The position numbers and the translations under genes are program-made. Shown piece by piece: positions 40,100-48,940 of a stretch of DNA of 64,000 nucleotides (position 1 is its first letter; the number at the start of each line of letters is the position of its first letter). Origin of the DNA: QHCA01 sp003244095 (GTDB lineage: Bacteria; Actinomycetota; Actinomycetes; Mycobacteriales; QHCA01); NCBI GenBank assembly GCA_038329965.1, contig JBBQNN010000012.1, positions 6,148-70,147 on the forward strand, written 5' to 3'. A model generated the notes under the pieces. The model did not search any database, had not been told where the DNA came from, and saw only the letters and a program-made list of their open reading frames with translations.

Positions 40100-41065
40100 A
40101 TGGCGGTCAAGCGGCACGGACTCGCGAACCGACGGAAGGCAGCCGGGTTCAGCCAGGAGGCACTCGCCGAGCACCTCGGCGTGGACCGCTCGACGGTGTG
40201 TCGCTGGGAGCGCGGGGAGACCGAACCGCAGCCGTGCCTTCGCCCGGGTTTGGCAGCTGCTCTCGGCCTGGGCCCGGACGACCTCGATATACTGCTGCAT
40301 CGAGCCGACTTCACACCGCGGCCAGCCCTCAATCTCGGCGAGCATGGCGGCCCCGCGATCGGGTGGCCTGGCCAGCTTCTCCGGCTCAAGCCCGCGCCCA
40401 AGGGGTTCGACGACGACCCTAGCCTCCACACATTCGAGCACAGGCTGCGTCAAGCCTGGGACAGCCGGTCACGGGCCAGACGTGCGAATCCCTGCCTGGT
40501 CCTCGTCGGCGGCTTCGCCGGCTCGGGAAAGACCGAGTTCGGCCGGTTCCTCAGCGGAACGACCGGCTGGGCTCACCTCGACAAGGACGCGTTGACACGG
40601 CCCCTCACCGAAACACTCCTGCGCTCGCTGGGTTCCGACCCCAACGACCGCCACACCAACCTTTACGCGAGTCAGGTGCGGCCACATGAGTACCGCGCCC
40701 TCATGAGCGCCGCATTCGGCAGCCTCGACAGCGGGAGCTCCACCGTGGTCAGTGCACCGTTCCTCCGCGAGATGCCCGGGGACCCCTGGCTTCAGCGGCT
40801 GGCTGCCCGCTGCATGGCCCGCGCGATCGACTTCGTCTTGATCTGGGTCGACACCGACTTGGAGACCATGCACAGCCACCTGCAGGCACGCGACGCCGCC
40901 CGCGACACCTGGAAGCTGAATCACTGGGAGAACTACCGGGACTCGGTCGACATCAACATCCGTCCCAGCCACCCCTACTTTCTCGTCGACAATCGGCAGA
41001 ATGCCGCCGTCGGCCTGTTGGATCAAGCCCAGAGACTCGTCGATGCGAGATGTGATGACTGGTAG
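40100..41065 (+). CDS. XRE helix-turn-helix fused to a P-loop kinase (AAA_33/zeta-like)
   Basis: 321 residues from ATG 40100 with AAGGAGGG. Residues 6-62 are an XRE HTH (LANRRKAAGFSQEALAEHLG, VDRSTVCRWERGE). After a linker, residues 132-321 form a P-loop kinase: LVLVGGFAGSGKTEFGRFLS (Walker A at 137-145), WAHLDKDALTRPLTETLL, VVSAPFLREM and FVLIWVDTDLETMHSHLQARDAARD, with a final YFLVDN strand. The fold is that of small-molecule kinases and zeta-type toxins; the N-terminal HTH makes autoregulation likely. First gene of a three-gene operon. Confidence 0.78.
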   Translation: MAVKRHGLANRRKAAGFSQEALAEHLGVDRSTVCRWERGETEPQPCLRPGLAAALGLGPDDLDILLHRADFTPRPALNLGEHGGPAIGWPGQLLRLKPAPKGFDDDPSLHTFEHRLRQAWDSRSRARRANPCLVLVGGFAGSGKTEFGRFLSGTTGWAHLDKDALTRPLTETLLRSLGSDPNDRHTNLYASQVRPHEYRALMSAAFGSLDSGSSTVVSAPFLREMPGDPWLQRLAARCMARAIDFVLIWVDTDLETMHSHLQARDAARDTWKLNHWENYRDSVDINIRPSHPYFLVDNRQNAAVGLLDQAQRLVDARCDDW

Positions 41066-41615
41066 CGCGATCGTCTTGTACGGCCCGCCAGCAAGCGGTA
41101 AGAGTGCGATCACCTCCGAGCTGTCAGCCCTTCATCCTGACTTCGTCCTATTCAGGCGCATCAAGATCGGCGGCGGATGCCGCGATGGCTACCGGGACGC
41201 CGCAGAGTCCGAGGTCGACGCGCTACACCGCGAAGGACTCGTCCTGTACGAGAACACCCGCTACGGAAACACCTACCTGGTCGATCAACCCGAGTTGGGC
41301 CGGATGATCGATACGGGGCTGGTGCCGATCGTTCACGTCGGGCAGCTGGCCGGGGTCCGCGCGATACAGCAATATTCCGCCGCGTGGCTGGCCGTACTCT
41401 TGTGGTGCTCCAGAGCCACCACGGCGAAGCGCGTGCGGGCGCGCGCTTCCGGCGACCTCGACGCCCGCGTCGCCGCCTGGGACGAGACGGCACGCGACAT
41501 CAAGAACCGCCGGGCGGGGGACTTCGCGCTCCACATCGACACCACAAGGTCGTCGGCCGCCACTGCTGCGATCACTATTCACGCCGCGCTCTCCGGTCCG
41601 ATCGGCGGCCGATAG
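41055..41615 (+). CDS. Guanylate-kinase-like P-loop protein
   Basis: 186 residues from ATG 41055 (ATG 41043 is an alternative); the start overlaps the previous stop. IVLYGPPASGKSAITSELSAL is the Walker A region, followed by FVLFRRIKIGGGCRDGYRDAAESEVDALHREGLVLYENTRYGNTYLVDQPEL, which mirrors the nucleotide-binding lobe of guanylate kinases. A later LLWCSRATTAKRVRARASGDLDARVAAWDETARDI resembles the lid and Arg-rich helix. It is too divergent to be the housekeeping Gmk. Substrate unknown. Confidence 0.7.
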   Translation: MTGSAIVLYGPPASGKSAITSELSALHPDFVLFRRIKIGGGCRDGYRDAAESEVDALHREGLVLYENTRYGNTYLVDQPELGRMIDTGLVPIVHVGQLAGVRAIQQYSAAWLAVLLWCSRATTAKRVRARASGDLDARVAAWDETARDIKNRRAGDFALHIDTTRSSAATAAITIHAALSGPIGGR

Positions 41616-41619
41616 CAGC

Positions 41620-42423
41620 GTGGGTGTCGAGATCGTCATCCCCGCCCTCATGTTCCGGACGCCGTCGGGCGACTTCGACCCTTTCGCCACCCAGCGGTAC
41701 GCACACCGAGCGGCGCGAACCTGGATCGACCGATTCATCCTCTCCGGCTCCACCACCCGAGGCGACCTCCTGTCCGTGGCCGAGCGCGCGGCGATCCTCG
41801 ATCTCTGGGTTGCCGCGGTGGAGCCGTCACGACTGGTCGCGTGTTGCTGGTGCGACGAAGACATGCGGCTCGCCGGACAGCGCGGCATCCGCCCGATCGT
41901 CGTGATGCGCGGCCTGGAGACACACCATCAGGCGCTCGCCTTCTTCGCTCAGCTTCCCGCCGGGGCCTACGTGTACAGCCATCCCAGGCATACACCGATC
42001 ACAGTCGACGGGACGCTCGCCAGCGCCGCCACCGAGGAAGGCATCCTGCCCGGCGGAGCGAAGCTTGCCAAGGCAGGACTGGACGATATAGCGGCGGTGC
42101 GTGACGTCGCTGGACCCGGATTCACACTCTGGGACGGATCATCACGCCACATCCGAGCCAGCATTCGCAGTGGCGCCTCAGGCGTGGTGGCCACTCCGCT
42201 CGCCGATCTGCCAATGCCCTTCCCCGCCCGCTCGATAACCGCGATCCAAGCCGTCACAGACGAGGCCCAACGCAAGCTCGACCGACATGCGACTCGGCGC
42301 ACGCGCCTCAATTGCCTTCTGAGGTCCGCGTCGCGCGGTTCCACAGCTCCTCCACCGGCACCGCCTGGCGAGGTCCGCCAGGCCCGCCGACGTTCCGACA
42401 CAGTGAACGGTCCCGATCCTTGA
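41620..42423 (+). CDS. DapA-like (dihydrodipicolinate synthase/NAL family) lyase
   Basis: 267 residues, GTG start 5 bases after the previous gene. (beta/alpha)8 family landmarks: FILSGSTTRGDLLSVAERAAIL (the Thr-Thr of the active site), VVMRGLETHHQAL, VYSHPRH (catalytic-type Tyr119), GGAKLAKAG (candidate Schiff-base Lys148 or Lys151) and FTLWDGSSRHIRASIRSGASGVVATPLA. Shorter than DapA (about 290-300), with a divergent basic C-terminal tail. Such enzymes condense or cleave pyruvate and aldehydes. Cotranscription with two kinases suggests a small metabolic cassette. Confidence 0.72.
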   Translation: MGVEIVIPALMFRTPSGDFDPFATQRYAHRAARTWIDRFILSGSTTRGDLLSVAERAAILDLWVAAVEPSRLVACCWCDEDMRLAGQRGIRPIVVMRGLETHHQALAFFAQLPAGAYVYSHPRHTPITVDGTLASAATEEGILPGGAKLAKAGLDDIAAVRDVAGPGFTLWDGSSRHIRASIRSGASGVVATPLADLPMPFPARSITAIQAVTDEAQRKLDRHATRRTRLNCLLRSASRGSTAPPPAPPGEVRQARRRSDTVNGPDP

Positions 42424-42466
42424 CCGCCGCCCGAGCGTTCCGCTCAGCCGCCCCGTGTCCCTGGTC

Positions 42467-42952
42467 TCACATCGGCGGCGCGGCGCCCGAACGCCCAGGG
42501 CTGTCCGACGCCGAGGCTTTCGACCGAGAAGGGGCGGGGTTCGCGGCGCTGACCCGACCGTACAAACCGAAGCTCAGCAATGCCAGGCCGACGACGAAGC
42601 TGAAGATGACGTTGTTCATCCGGAACGCCAGGAAGTTGGCGTCGGTACGGATGAGGGCCAGGTTGATCAGGCCGGAGGCGAGCAGGATCGAGCCGACAAC
42701 AGTGTTCGTCGTGGCGGCGAGGTTGCCGGCGACGGCAGCAGCGCCGATGAGCACCAGGCCGAAGACCAGCGACAGCAAGCTGAGCAGCCCGTTGGAGTGC
42801 AGGCCCAGCACCGATTTGCCGTGAATCGTGAAGAACTCCACGCCCGTGAGGAAACCGGCCGCGCCGAAGACCACCAGGATCGCGCCGCAGACGAAGCCGC
42901 CCACCCGGTAGACGCCGCCCAGTGGGCTGTTCAGCGGCAGATGCTCCTCCAT
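42467..42952 (-). CDS. DUF4383 membrane protein
   Basis: 161 residues from ATG 42952, 11 bases after the amidase stop. Four hydrophobic segments: VGGFVCGAILVVFGAAGFL, LLSLLSLVFGLVLIGAAAVAG, TVVGSILLASGLINLAL and VIFSFVVGLALLSFGLYG, with HGKSVLGLHSN between the first two, which matches DUF4383. The C-terminus is short and disordered. Function unknown. The frame continues upstream through the amidase region only as a shadow. Confidence 0.85.
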   Translation of the reverse strand: MEEHLPLNSPLGGVYRVGGFVCGAILVVFGAAGFLTGVEFFTIHGKSVLGLHSNGLLSLLSLVFGLVLIGAAAVAGNLAATTNTVVGSILLASGLINLALIRTDANFLAFRMNNVIFSFVVGLALLSFGLYGRVSAANPAPSRSKASASDSPGRSGAAPPM

Positions 42953-42963
42953 GGTGCAGAAAA

Positions 42964-44073
42964 CTACCGGATGGCCTGCTCGACCACGGCCGCGGTGGCC
43001 AGGAGCATCGCCTCGGAGCCGGCCGGGCCCACGAGTTGCAGGGCGGTGATCAGCGGCCCGGACACCGGGATGCTGACCGCCGGCAGGCCGGCGGTGTTCA
43101 CCGCGGCGGTGAGTTGGCCGATCCGCGACCTGGCGTGGTCGGCGAGCAGCGGCGGCTGGTCGGCCAGCGTCGGCAGCGCCAGCACGGCTCCCGGCGGCAG
43201 GACGGCGTCGAGCGTTGCGCGCCAGGCCCGCGCCGCGGTGAGCAGCCCGGCCAGTTCGGCGTCGGTCGTCGACCGGCCGGTCTCCAGCAGGCGTACGGCG
43301 GCCTCGCTCAGCAGCCGCCGCCGGGCCAGCAGGTGACCCTGCGAGCGCCAGCCCTCCGCCCGGATGAGAGCCAGGCAGAGCCGCTGCGCCTCCTGCCAGC
43401 CGGCCACGGGCAGGTCCCGTACCGGCAGTTCCGACCGCGCCAGGGCCCGGTCGACCGCGTCGTCGATCTCGGGACGTACGGCGACGTCGGGCCGCACCCG
43501 CAGCACCTCGACAGCTGCTGGACCGGCCGCCTCGCCGGGAGCGAAGCCGGGCAGCAGCCAACCGGCGCCGACCACGAGACGGGCGACGTCGGCGGCCAGC
43601 AGGCCGACCGTGTCGAGGCTCGGCGCCAGCGGGTAGACCCCGGCGGTCGGCACCAGGCCGTGCGTCGTCTTGAGGCCGGCGACGCCGCAGCAGGCGGCCG
43701 GGAGCCGGACCGAGCCGCCGGTGTCCGTACCGAGCGCGACATCGGCCAGCCCCATGGCCACCGCCACGGCGCTGCCGGACGAGGAGCCGCCCGGCACGCG
43801 GAGTCGGTCGCGCGGGTTGGTCGGGGTGCCGAACTCCGGGTTGACGCCGGTGCCGCCCTGGCAGAGTTCGTGCAACGTGGTCTTGCCCACGATCTGGGCG
43901 CCGGCCGCCCGGGCGCCGGCCAGGCAGGCGGCGTCCTCCACAGCCGGCACCGCTTCGGCCGCAACGGCCCGGCAGCCGACGGTCGTGACGTAGCCCGCGA
44001 CGTCTATGCAGTCCTTCACCGCCAGCCGTGGCCCGGCACCGACGGAAGCGGCCCGACTGATGAACACCGTCAT
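42964..44073 (-). CDS. Amidase-signature family hydrolase
   Basis: 369 residues, ATG overlapping the ABC-F stop. The Ser-cisSer-Lys triad is visible: Lys in LAVKDCIDVAG, the cis-Ser in VPGGSSSGSAVAV, and the nucleophile Ser in TDTGGSVRLPAACCGVAG. KTTHGLVPTAGVYPLAPSLDTVG is also conserved. It is shorter than GatA (about 485), so it is not the tRNA amidotransferase subunit; a small-amide or aryl-amide hydrolase is likely. Substrate unknown. Confidence 0.9.
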   Translation of the reverse strand: MTVFISRAASVGAGPRLAVKDCIDVAGYVTTVGCRAVAAEAVPAVEDAACLAGARAAGAQIVGKTTLHELCQGGTGVNPEFGTPTNPRDRLRVPGGSSSGSAVAVAMGLADVALGTDTGGSVRLPAACCGVAGLKTTHGLVPTAGVYPLAPSLDTVGLLAADVARLVVGAGWLLPGFAPGEAAGPAAVEVLRVRPDVAVRPEIDDAVDRALARSELPVRDLPVAGWQEAQRLCLALIRAEGWRSQGHLLARRRLLSEAAVRLLETGRSTTDAELAGLLTAARAWRATLDAVLPPGAVLALPTLADQPPLLADHARSRIGQLTAAVNTAGLPAVSIPVSGPLITALQLVGPAGSEAMLLATAAVVEQAIR

Positions 44074-45812
44074 TCGGCCGCCTCGAGCCAGGCATGCTCG
44101 GCGGCCTCGCGTTCGGCCGCCACCTGGCGGCGTTCCGCGTCAAGGCCGGACACCCGGGCGAAGTCGGTGGCCACCGCGGCCATCTCCTCCTGCAGCGTGC
44201 GTTCGCGGGCTTCCAGCCGGGCGACCAGCCGCTCGAGGCGAGCCAGCTCCCTGCGTGACCTACGCGAGTCGCCGACTCGCCCACGGGCCGGGCCGGGCGC
44301 GACCGCCGGCGGCGCCGCCGCGCGACGGCGCCTCTGCAGGTACTCCTCCACCCCGCCCGGCAGCTCCGAGAGCTGCCCGTCGCCGAGGAGGGCAACGACC
44401 CGGTCGCACACCCGCTCCACCAGGTAACGGTCGTGGCTGACGACGATGACGGTGCCCGGCCAGGAGTCCAGCAGGTCTTCCAGCGCGGTCAGGGTGTCGA
44501 TGTCGAGGTCGTTGGTCGGCTCGTCGAGCAGCAGGACGTTGGGCTCGCCCATCAGCAGCCGCAGCAGTTGCAGTCGCCGGCGCTCGCCGCCGGACAGGTC
44601 GGCGACCGGCGTCCACTGCCGCGCCGACGGGAAGCCGAACCGCTCCAGCAGCTGCCCGGCCGAGACCTGTGCGCCGCCGACGGTCGCGTAGCGGGCCACC
44701 TCCTCGACCGCTTCGAGCACCCGCTTCTGTTCGGGCAGCTCGTCGACCTGCTGGGACAGGTACGCGGAGCGCACCGTCAGACCGACCGTGACCCGGCCGC
44801 GTTGCGGTGCCGACTCCCCGACCAGCAGCCGCAGCAGAGTGGTCTTGCCCGACCCGTTCACACCTACCACGGCAACCCGCTCCCCCGGCCCGACCCGCCA
44901 CGTTGCGTCGTGCAGCAGGACCCGGGCGCCGGCCTTGGCCGTCACGTCCTCGACGTCGTAGACGTTCTTGCCGAGCCGGGTCGTTGCCAGCGCCCGCAGG
45001 GACACGCTGTCCCGCGGCGGCGGCTCGTCGGCGACCAGCGCCGCCGCGGCGTCGAGCCGGAAGCGCGGCTTGGACGTGCGGGCCGGCGGGCCACGACGCA
45101 ACCAGGCCAGCTCCTTGCGCAACAGGTTGGCCCGCCGGGCCTCGGTCGCATCGGCCACCCGGACCCGCTCGGCCCGGGCGAGTACATAGGCCGAGTAGCC
45201 CCCCTCGTACGGATGCACCTGGCCGCCGGCCACCTCCCAGGTCGTCGTACAGACCGCGTCGAGGAACCACCGGTCGTGGGTGACCACGACCAGGCCGCCC
45301 CGCCGCCCGGCCAGGTGACCGGCCAGCCACGACACGCCCTCGACGTCGAGGTGGTTGGTCGGCTCGTCGAGCACCAGCAGATCGGTTTCGGTGACCAGCA
45401 GCGCCGCCAGCGCCACCCGGCGGCGCTCGCCACCGGAGAGCCGCTCGACCGCTGCGTCCAGGCCCACCTCATGCAGGCCGAGCCCGTCGAGCACCTCGCG
45501 TACCCGGGCGTCGCCGGCCCACTCGTGCACCGCGTCGAAGGTCGGCCCGAGGACGACTGACCTGATCGTGCCCGGTGGTAGCCGGCCGTGCTGGCCGAGG
45601 TACCCGACCCGGAGGCCACCGGCCTGCGTCACCCGGCCGGTGGCCGGCGGCCGCTCGCCGGCCAGGATCTCCAGCAGCGTCGTCTTGCCGGCGCCGTTGG
45701 CACCGACCACGCCGATCCGGTCGGTGTCGTCCACCCCGAGGGAGACCGCGTCGAGCAGCACGGTGCCGCCGAAGGCCTGACCGGCCCGGGAGACGTTGAC
45801 GAGATTGGTCAC
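44070..45812 (-). CDS. ABC-F family ATPase (ribosome-associated)
   Basis: 580 residues with two ABC cassettes and no membrane segment. First cassette: GVVGANGAGKTTLLEIL, LSGGERRRVALAALL, LLVLDEPTNHLDVEGVSWL. Second: VAVVGVNGSGKTTLLRLL, LSGGERRRLQLLRLL, VLLLDEPTNDLDIDTLTALED. The linker and C-terminal coiled coil (ELARLERLVARLEARERTLQEEM) fit the Uup-type. ABC-F proteins act on ribosomal E-site states or give antibiotic protection. GTG 45812, overlapping the ispE stop region by four bases. Confidence 0.93.
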   Translation of the reverse strand: MTNLVNVSRAGQAFGGTVLLDAVSLGVDDTDRIGVVGANGAGKTTLLEILAGERPPATGRVTQAGGLRVGYLGQHGRLPPGTIRSVVLGPTFDAVHEWAGDARVREVLDGLGLHEVGLDAAVERLSGGERRRVALAALLVTETDLLVLDEPTNHLDVEGVSWLAGHLAGRRGGLVVVTHDRWFLDAVCTTTWEVAGGQVHPYEGGYSAYVLARAERVRVADATEARRANLLRKELAWLRRGPPARTSKPRFRLDAAAALVADEPPPRDSVSLRALATTRLGKNVYDVEDVTAKAGARVLLHDATWRVGPGERVAVVGVNGSGKTTLLRLLVGESAPQRGRVTVGLTVRSAYLSQQVDELPEQKRVLEAVEEVARYATVGGAQVSAGQLLERFGFPSARQWTPVADLSGGERRRLQLLRLLMGEPNVLLLDEPTNDLDIDTLTALEDLLDSWPGTVIVVSHDRYLVERVCDRVVALLGDGQLSELPGGVEEYLQRRRRAAAPPAVAPGPARGRVGDSRRSRRELARLERLVARLEARERTLQEEMAAVATDFARVSGLDAERRQVAAEREAAEHAWLEAAE

Positions 45813-46768
45813 CGGGCGGTGGTGGTGACGACACGGGCGCCGGCCACGGGGCCGTACGCCGCCCGCACCGTCCGGCAGACGCCGGCGCCGGAGAGCGCGG
45901 CGGCCAGCCGCACGGCGTCGTCGGACGAGGAGGCGAGGAAGGCACAGGTCGGGCCCGACCCGCTGACCACCCGGCCGGTCGAGCCCAGGTCCTCACCGGC
46001 GTCGAGGGTGCGCCGCAGCGCCGGCCGCAGGGAGAGGGCGGCAGCCTGCAGGTCGTTGCTGAGGGCATGGCCGAGGCTGGTCGGCTCTCCCGAGCGCAAG
46101 GCGTTGATCAGCGAGTCCAGCGGCTCGGGAGCCAGCGCGACGTCACGCTCGCGCTTGCGGTCCAGCTCGCGGTAGACCTCCGGTGTGGACAGCCCGCTCT
46201 CGGCGACGGCCAGCACCCAGTGCCAGCGCCCGATGGCCAGCACCGGCGCCAGCCGCTCGCCGCGACCGGTGCCCAGAGCGGTGCCGCCGGTGAGCGCGAA
46301 CGGTACGTCGCTGCCCAGGTCGGCTGCCAGGTCGAGGAGGGCGGCCCGGTCCATCGCGGTTCCCCAGAGGGCGTCGCAGGCGACCAGGGCCGCCGCCGCA
46401 TCGGCGCTGCCACCAGCCAGGCCACCGGCGACCGGGATCGCCTTGACGATGTCGAGGCGGACCAGTGGCTCGACGCCGGCGGCCGCGGCCAGAGCCCGCG
46501 CCGCGCGGACCGCGAGGTTGCCGTCGTCCAGCGGCACCAGCGGCGCGTCCTCGCCGCGGACGGATACCGACAGCTCCGGTGCAGGCGACGCGGTCACCTC
46601 GTCGTAGAGGGATACCGCCTGGTAGACCGTGGTCAGGTCATGGAAACCGTCGGCGCGGAGCAGGCCAACGCTCAGGTGCAGGTTGAGCTTGGCCGGCGCG
46701 CGTACGGTCACGGGCTCCGGGTGGCTGGCGAGCTTGACCGGCGGCGGCCGACGGTAATCCGGCGGCAC
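45809..46768 (-). CDS. ispE: 4-diphosphocytidyl-2-C-methyl-D-erythritol kinase
   Basis: 319 residues from GTG 46768. GHMP kinase motifs: VRAPAKLNLHLSVGLLRADGFHDLTTVYQAV, the ATP loop IPVAGGLAGGSADAAAALVA, and C-terminal GRVVSGSGPTCAFLA. It phosphorylates CDP-ME in the MEP pathway for isoprenoids, including the undecaprenyl carrier used in cell-wall and exopolysaccharide synthesis. The rsmA-ispE order is typical of actinomycetes. Confidence 0.95.
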   Translation of the reverse strand: MPPDYRRPPPVKLASHPEPVTVRAPAKLNLHLSVGLLRADGFHDLTTVYQAVSLYDEVTASPAPELSVSVRGEDAPLVPLDDGNLAVRAARALAAAAGVEPLVRLDIVKAIPVAGGLAGGSADAAAALVACDALWGTAMDRAALLDLAADLGSDVPFALTGGTALGTGRGERLAPVLAIGRWHWVLAVAESGLSTPEVYRELDRKRERDVALAPEPLDSLINALRSGEPTSLGHALSNDLQAAALSLRPALRRTLDAGEDLGSTGRVVSGSGPTCAFLASSSDDAVRLAAALSGAGVCRTVRAAYGPVAGARVVTTTAR

Positions 46769-46810
46769 GGAACTGCTCAGGACGGCGCTCCTCCCGGGAT
46801 CTGTGGTCGG

Positions 46811-47677
46811 TCACCCCGCGCCCTCGATGCTAGAGGCACCCAGCACCGCCGCAATGCGGGAGTAGGCGTGCACGTCGAGGGCCTCGCCACGCGCGCCGGG
46901 GTCGACGCCGGCGGCGCGCAGCACCTCCTCGGCCCGGGCCGGCGAGCCGGCCAGGCCGGCGAGGGCCGACCGCAGGGTCTTGCGGCGCTGCGAGAACGCC
47001 GCATCCACGACGCCGAACACCACCCCCCGCAGCGCCCCGGGCGGCGGCACGTGCCGCTCCATCAGCACCAGGCCGGAGTCGACGTTGGGCTCGGGCCAGA
47101 AAACGTGCCGGCTGACGGTGCCGGCCCGGCGGACATCGGCGAACCACGCCGCCTTGACCGACGGCACGCCGTACACCCGCGATCCGGGTGGCGCCGCAAG
47201 CCGCTCGGCCACCTCCGCCTGCACCATGACGAGGACGCGGCCCAGCGACGGCAGCAGGTCCAGCAGGTGCAGCAGGACGGGTACGGCGATGTTGTACGGC
47301 AGGTTGGCCACCATCGCCGTCGGCGGCGGACCCGGCACCTCCGTCAGCCGCAGCGCGTCGGCGGCCACGACGTGCAGCCGGTCGGCGCACTCCGGCAACC
47401 GGTCGTCGACGGTGCCGGCCAGGGCGTCGGCCAGCGCCGGGTCGACCTCGACGGCGACAACCCGGCGGGCCGCCGGCAGCAGGCCGAGGGTGAGCGAGCC
47501 GAGCCCAGGGCCGACCTCCAGCACGACGTCGTCGGCGTGCAGCGCCGCGGTGCGCACGATGCGCCGGATCGTGTTGGCGTCGTGCAGGAAGTTCTGGCCG
47601 AGTGACTTGGTCGGGCGCAGGCCGAGGCCGGCGGCGAGTCGACGCAGGTCAGCGGGCCCGAGCAGCCCGTCGGTCAC
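46811..47677 (-). CDS. rsmA: 16S rRNA (adenine1518-N6/adenine1519-N6)-dimethyltransferase
   Basis: 288 residues from GTG 47677, overlapping the rpfB-like stop (GTGA). SAM-binding and catalytic motifs: PTKSLGQNFLHDANTIRRIV, VVLEVGPGLGSLTLGLL, VVAVEVDPALADAL, MVANLPYNIAVPVLLHLL (NLPY). FWPEPNVDSGLVLM and AAFSQRRKTLRSAL follow. It dimethylates two adenines in helix 45 of 16S rRNA; loss gives kasugamycin resistance. Confidence 0.96.
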   Translation of the reverse strand: MTDGLLGPADLRRLAAGLGLRPTKSLGQNFLHDANTIRRIVRTAALHADDVVLEVGPGLGSLTLGLLPAARRVVAVEVDPALADALAGTVDDRLPECADRLHVVAADALRLTEVPGPPPTAMVANLPYNIAVPVLLHLLDLLPSLGRVLVMVQAEVAERLAAPPGSRVYGVPSVKAAWFADVRRAGTVSRHVFWPEPNVDSGLVLMERHVPPPGALRGVVFGVVDAAFSQRRKTLRSALAGLAGSPARAEEVLRAAGVDPGARGEALDVHAYSRIAAVLGASSIEGAG

Positions 47678-48771
47678 GTGAAGAGGTTCTTGCCGCAGAC
47701 CGGCCACTGGCCCGCGCCGGAGCGCTCGTACAGCAGTTGGGCACGGTAGGTCTGTTCGGACGGCGACGCGTCCGTGGGGATGCCGGCGCCGCCGACCGCG
47801 TGCCAGGTGCCGGCGCTGAACTGGTAGAGGCCGTAGTAGGGGCCGGCGGGGTTGACCGCCTTCGGATTGCCGCCGGACTCGCACCGGGCCAGCGCCGCCC
47901 AGTTGAGGCCGTCGGCGGACGGCGCGGGACCCGCCGGGGCCGGCTTGGTCCCGACGGCGAGGATCCGCGGACGCGGCACGGACGTGATGACCCCGGAGAT
48001 CAGGCGCTTGGCCGTCACCTTGCCGTCGGTGATCGTGTACCGCCACGTCTGCAGGGTCACCCCGGGGGCCCCGGGGTCGAGCACCTTGGTCTGCCCGGCG
48101 ACCAGGGAGGCGTCCGGCTTGCGCAGGACCGGCGGCGGCGTGGTCAGGTTGACCAGGCCGGTGGAACCCCGGATCCGGGTGACGGTGACCATCAGCCCGT
48201 CGATGAGCCTGGCGTCCAGGGGCAGCGACGCGCGATCGGTCGGGCCGAGCGTGACGTGCGTCAGCGCCAAAAGCTCGCGTACGGTGCCGACCGTCGTGCT
48301 CAGTACGGCCGCCTTGCCGTCGGCGACCACGCTCGCCTCCTTGGGCAGACGAAGTTGCAGGGCGATCCCGTCGAGGCCGATGCGCCGCGAACGGGAGGCC
48401 GACAGCCACAGGCCGCTGCCGCGCAGCCCGATCTGGGCCAGCAACTCGTCGACCGACCGGGCGGTGACCCAGATACGCCGCGGCAGGCCGTCGATGGTGA
48501 TGGTGACCTGTCGGCCACGGCGCAGGACCACGTACGATCCCGCCGCCACAGCGGCATCGCGGTCAGGGGCCAGCAGATCGTGCCGCCCGACCGAGACGCC
48601 GGCCTCGGCGAGCACCCCGGCGACCGTGCGCCGCTGCGTGCTCACCACGTGAGGGGTGCCGTCGAGAAGGAGGGTGACCTGTTTGGTGGCCACGGCCAGC
48701 CCGGCGGTCGCGGCGACGAGCGAGGCCAGGACCAGTGTCTGCAGGACGATCGCGGTGACGCGACGGCGCAC
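47674..48771 (-). CDS. RpfB-like resuscitation-promoting factor (DUF348 x3-G5-RPF)
   Basis: 365 residues from GTG 48771, chosen because GGAG lies 5 bases before it and a TATGGT -10-like box (complement of 48829-48834) sits upstream; ATG 48849 would add 26 residues containing that box. Signal/TM helix VTAIVLQTLVLASLVAATAGLAVA. DUF348 repeats follow (VTLLLDGTPHVVSTQRRTVAGVLAEAGV and two more), then a G5 domain (near TLQTWRYTITDGKVTAKRLI). The C-terminal RPF domain has LARCESGGNPKAVNPAGPYYGLYQFSAGTW with catalytic Glu and a Cys pair (RCESG, WPVCGKN). It cleaves peptidoglycan outside the cell. Confidence 0.92.
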   Translation of the reverse strand: MRRRVTAIVLQTLVLASLVAATAGLAVATKQVTLLLDGTPHVVSTQRRTVAGVLAEAGVSVGRHDLLAPDRDAAVAAGSYVVLRRGRQVTITIDGLPRRIWVTARSVDELLAQIGLRGSGLWLSASRSRRIGLDGIALQLRLPKEASVVADGKAAVLSTTVGTVRELLALTHVTLGPTDRASLPLDARLIDGLMVTVTRIRGSTGLVNLTTPPPVLRKPDASLVAGQTKVLDPGAPGVTLQTWRYTITDGKVTAKRLISGVITSVPRPRILAVGTKPAPAGPAPSADGLNWAALARCESGGNPKAVNPAGPYYGLYQFSAGTWHAVGGAGIPTDASPSEQTYRAQLLYERSGAGQWPVCGKNLFT

Positions 48772-48926
48772 GTTGCTCCATCGGCAGTCGGTCCGGGCGG
48801 CACCCACCCCCGGCGGTCCAATGCACAGACCATAACGGCACCGGCTCATGGCCCGCCACCCAACACGCGTCTCGTACCGCTCCCTGAGCCTGCCCGGCTG
48901 CCCGATGAGCCCGTAACGCTACCTAC

Positions 48927-48940
48927 TAGCGTCGGCACCG
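48927..48940 (+). promoter_or_regulatory. Leaderless-type promoter of the ABC exporter
   Basis: TAGCGT (48927-48932) is followed by 7 bases and then the GTG at 48940. No Shine-Dalgarno precedes the start. This spacing puts the transcription start on the start codon, a common arrangement in actinobacteria. Confidence 0.55.

Noticed and set aside
39417..42423. Insertion sequence or prophage as carrier of the small island
   Set aside because: No transposase, integrase, terminal inverted repeats or target duplication found; the tRNA nearby (37.5 kb) shows no repeated 3' end at the island border.
42953..44395. Open extension of the DUF4383 frame across the amidase
   Set aside because: Low-complexity Arg/Gly translation antiparallel in frame to a clear amidase; the real protein begins at 42952.
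47602..48939. Long plus-strand open frame running into the ABC ATPase gene
   Set aside because: Its translation is Arg/Gly/Gln-rich, without motifs, and antisense to the clear rpfB-like gene. The ABC protein begins at GTG 48940.
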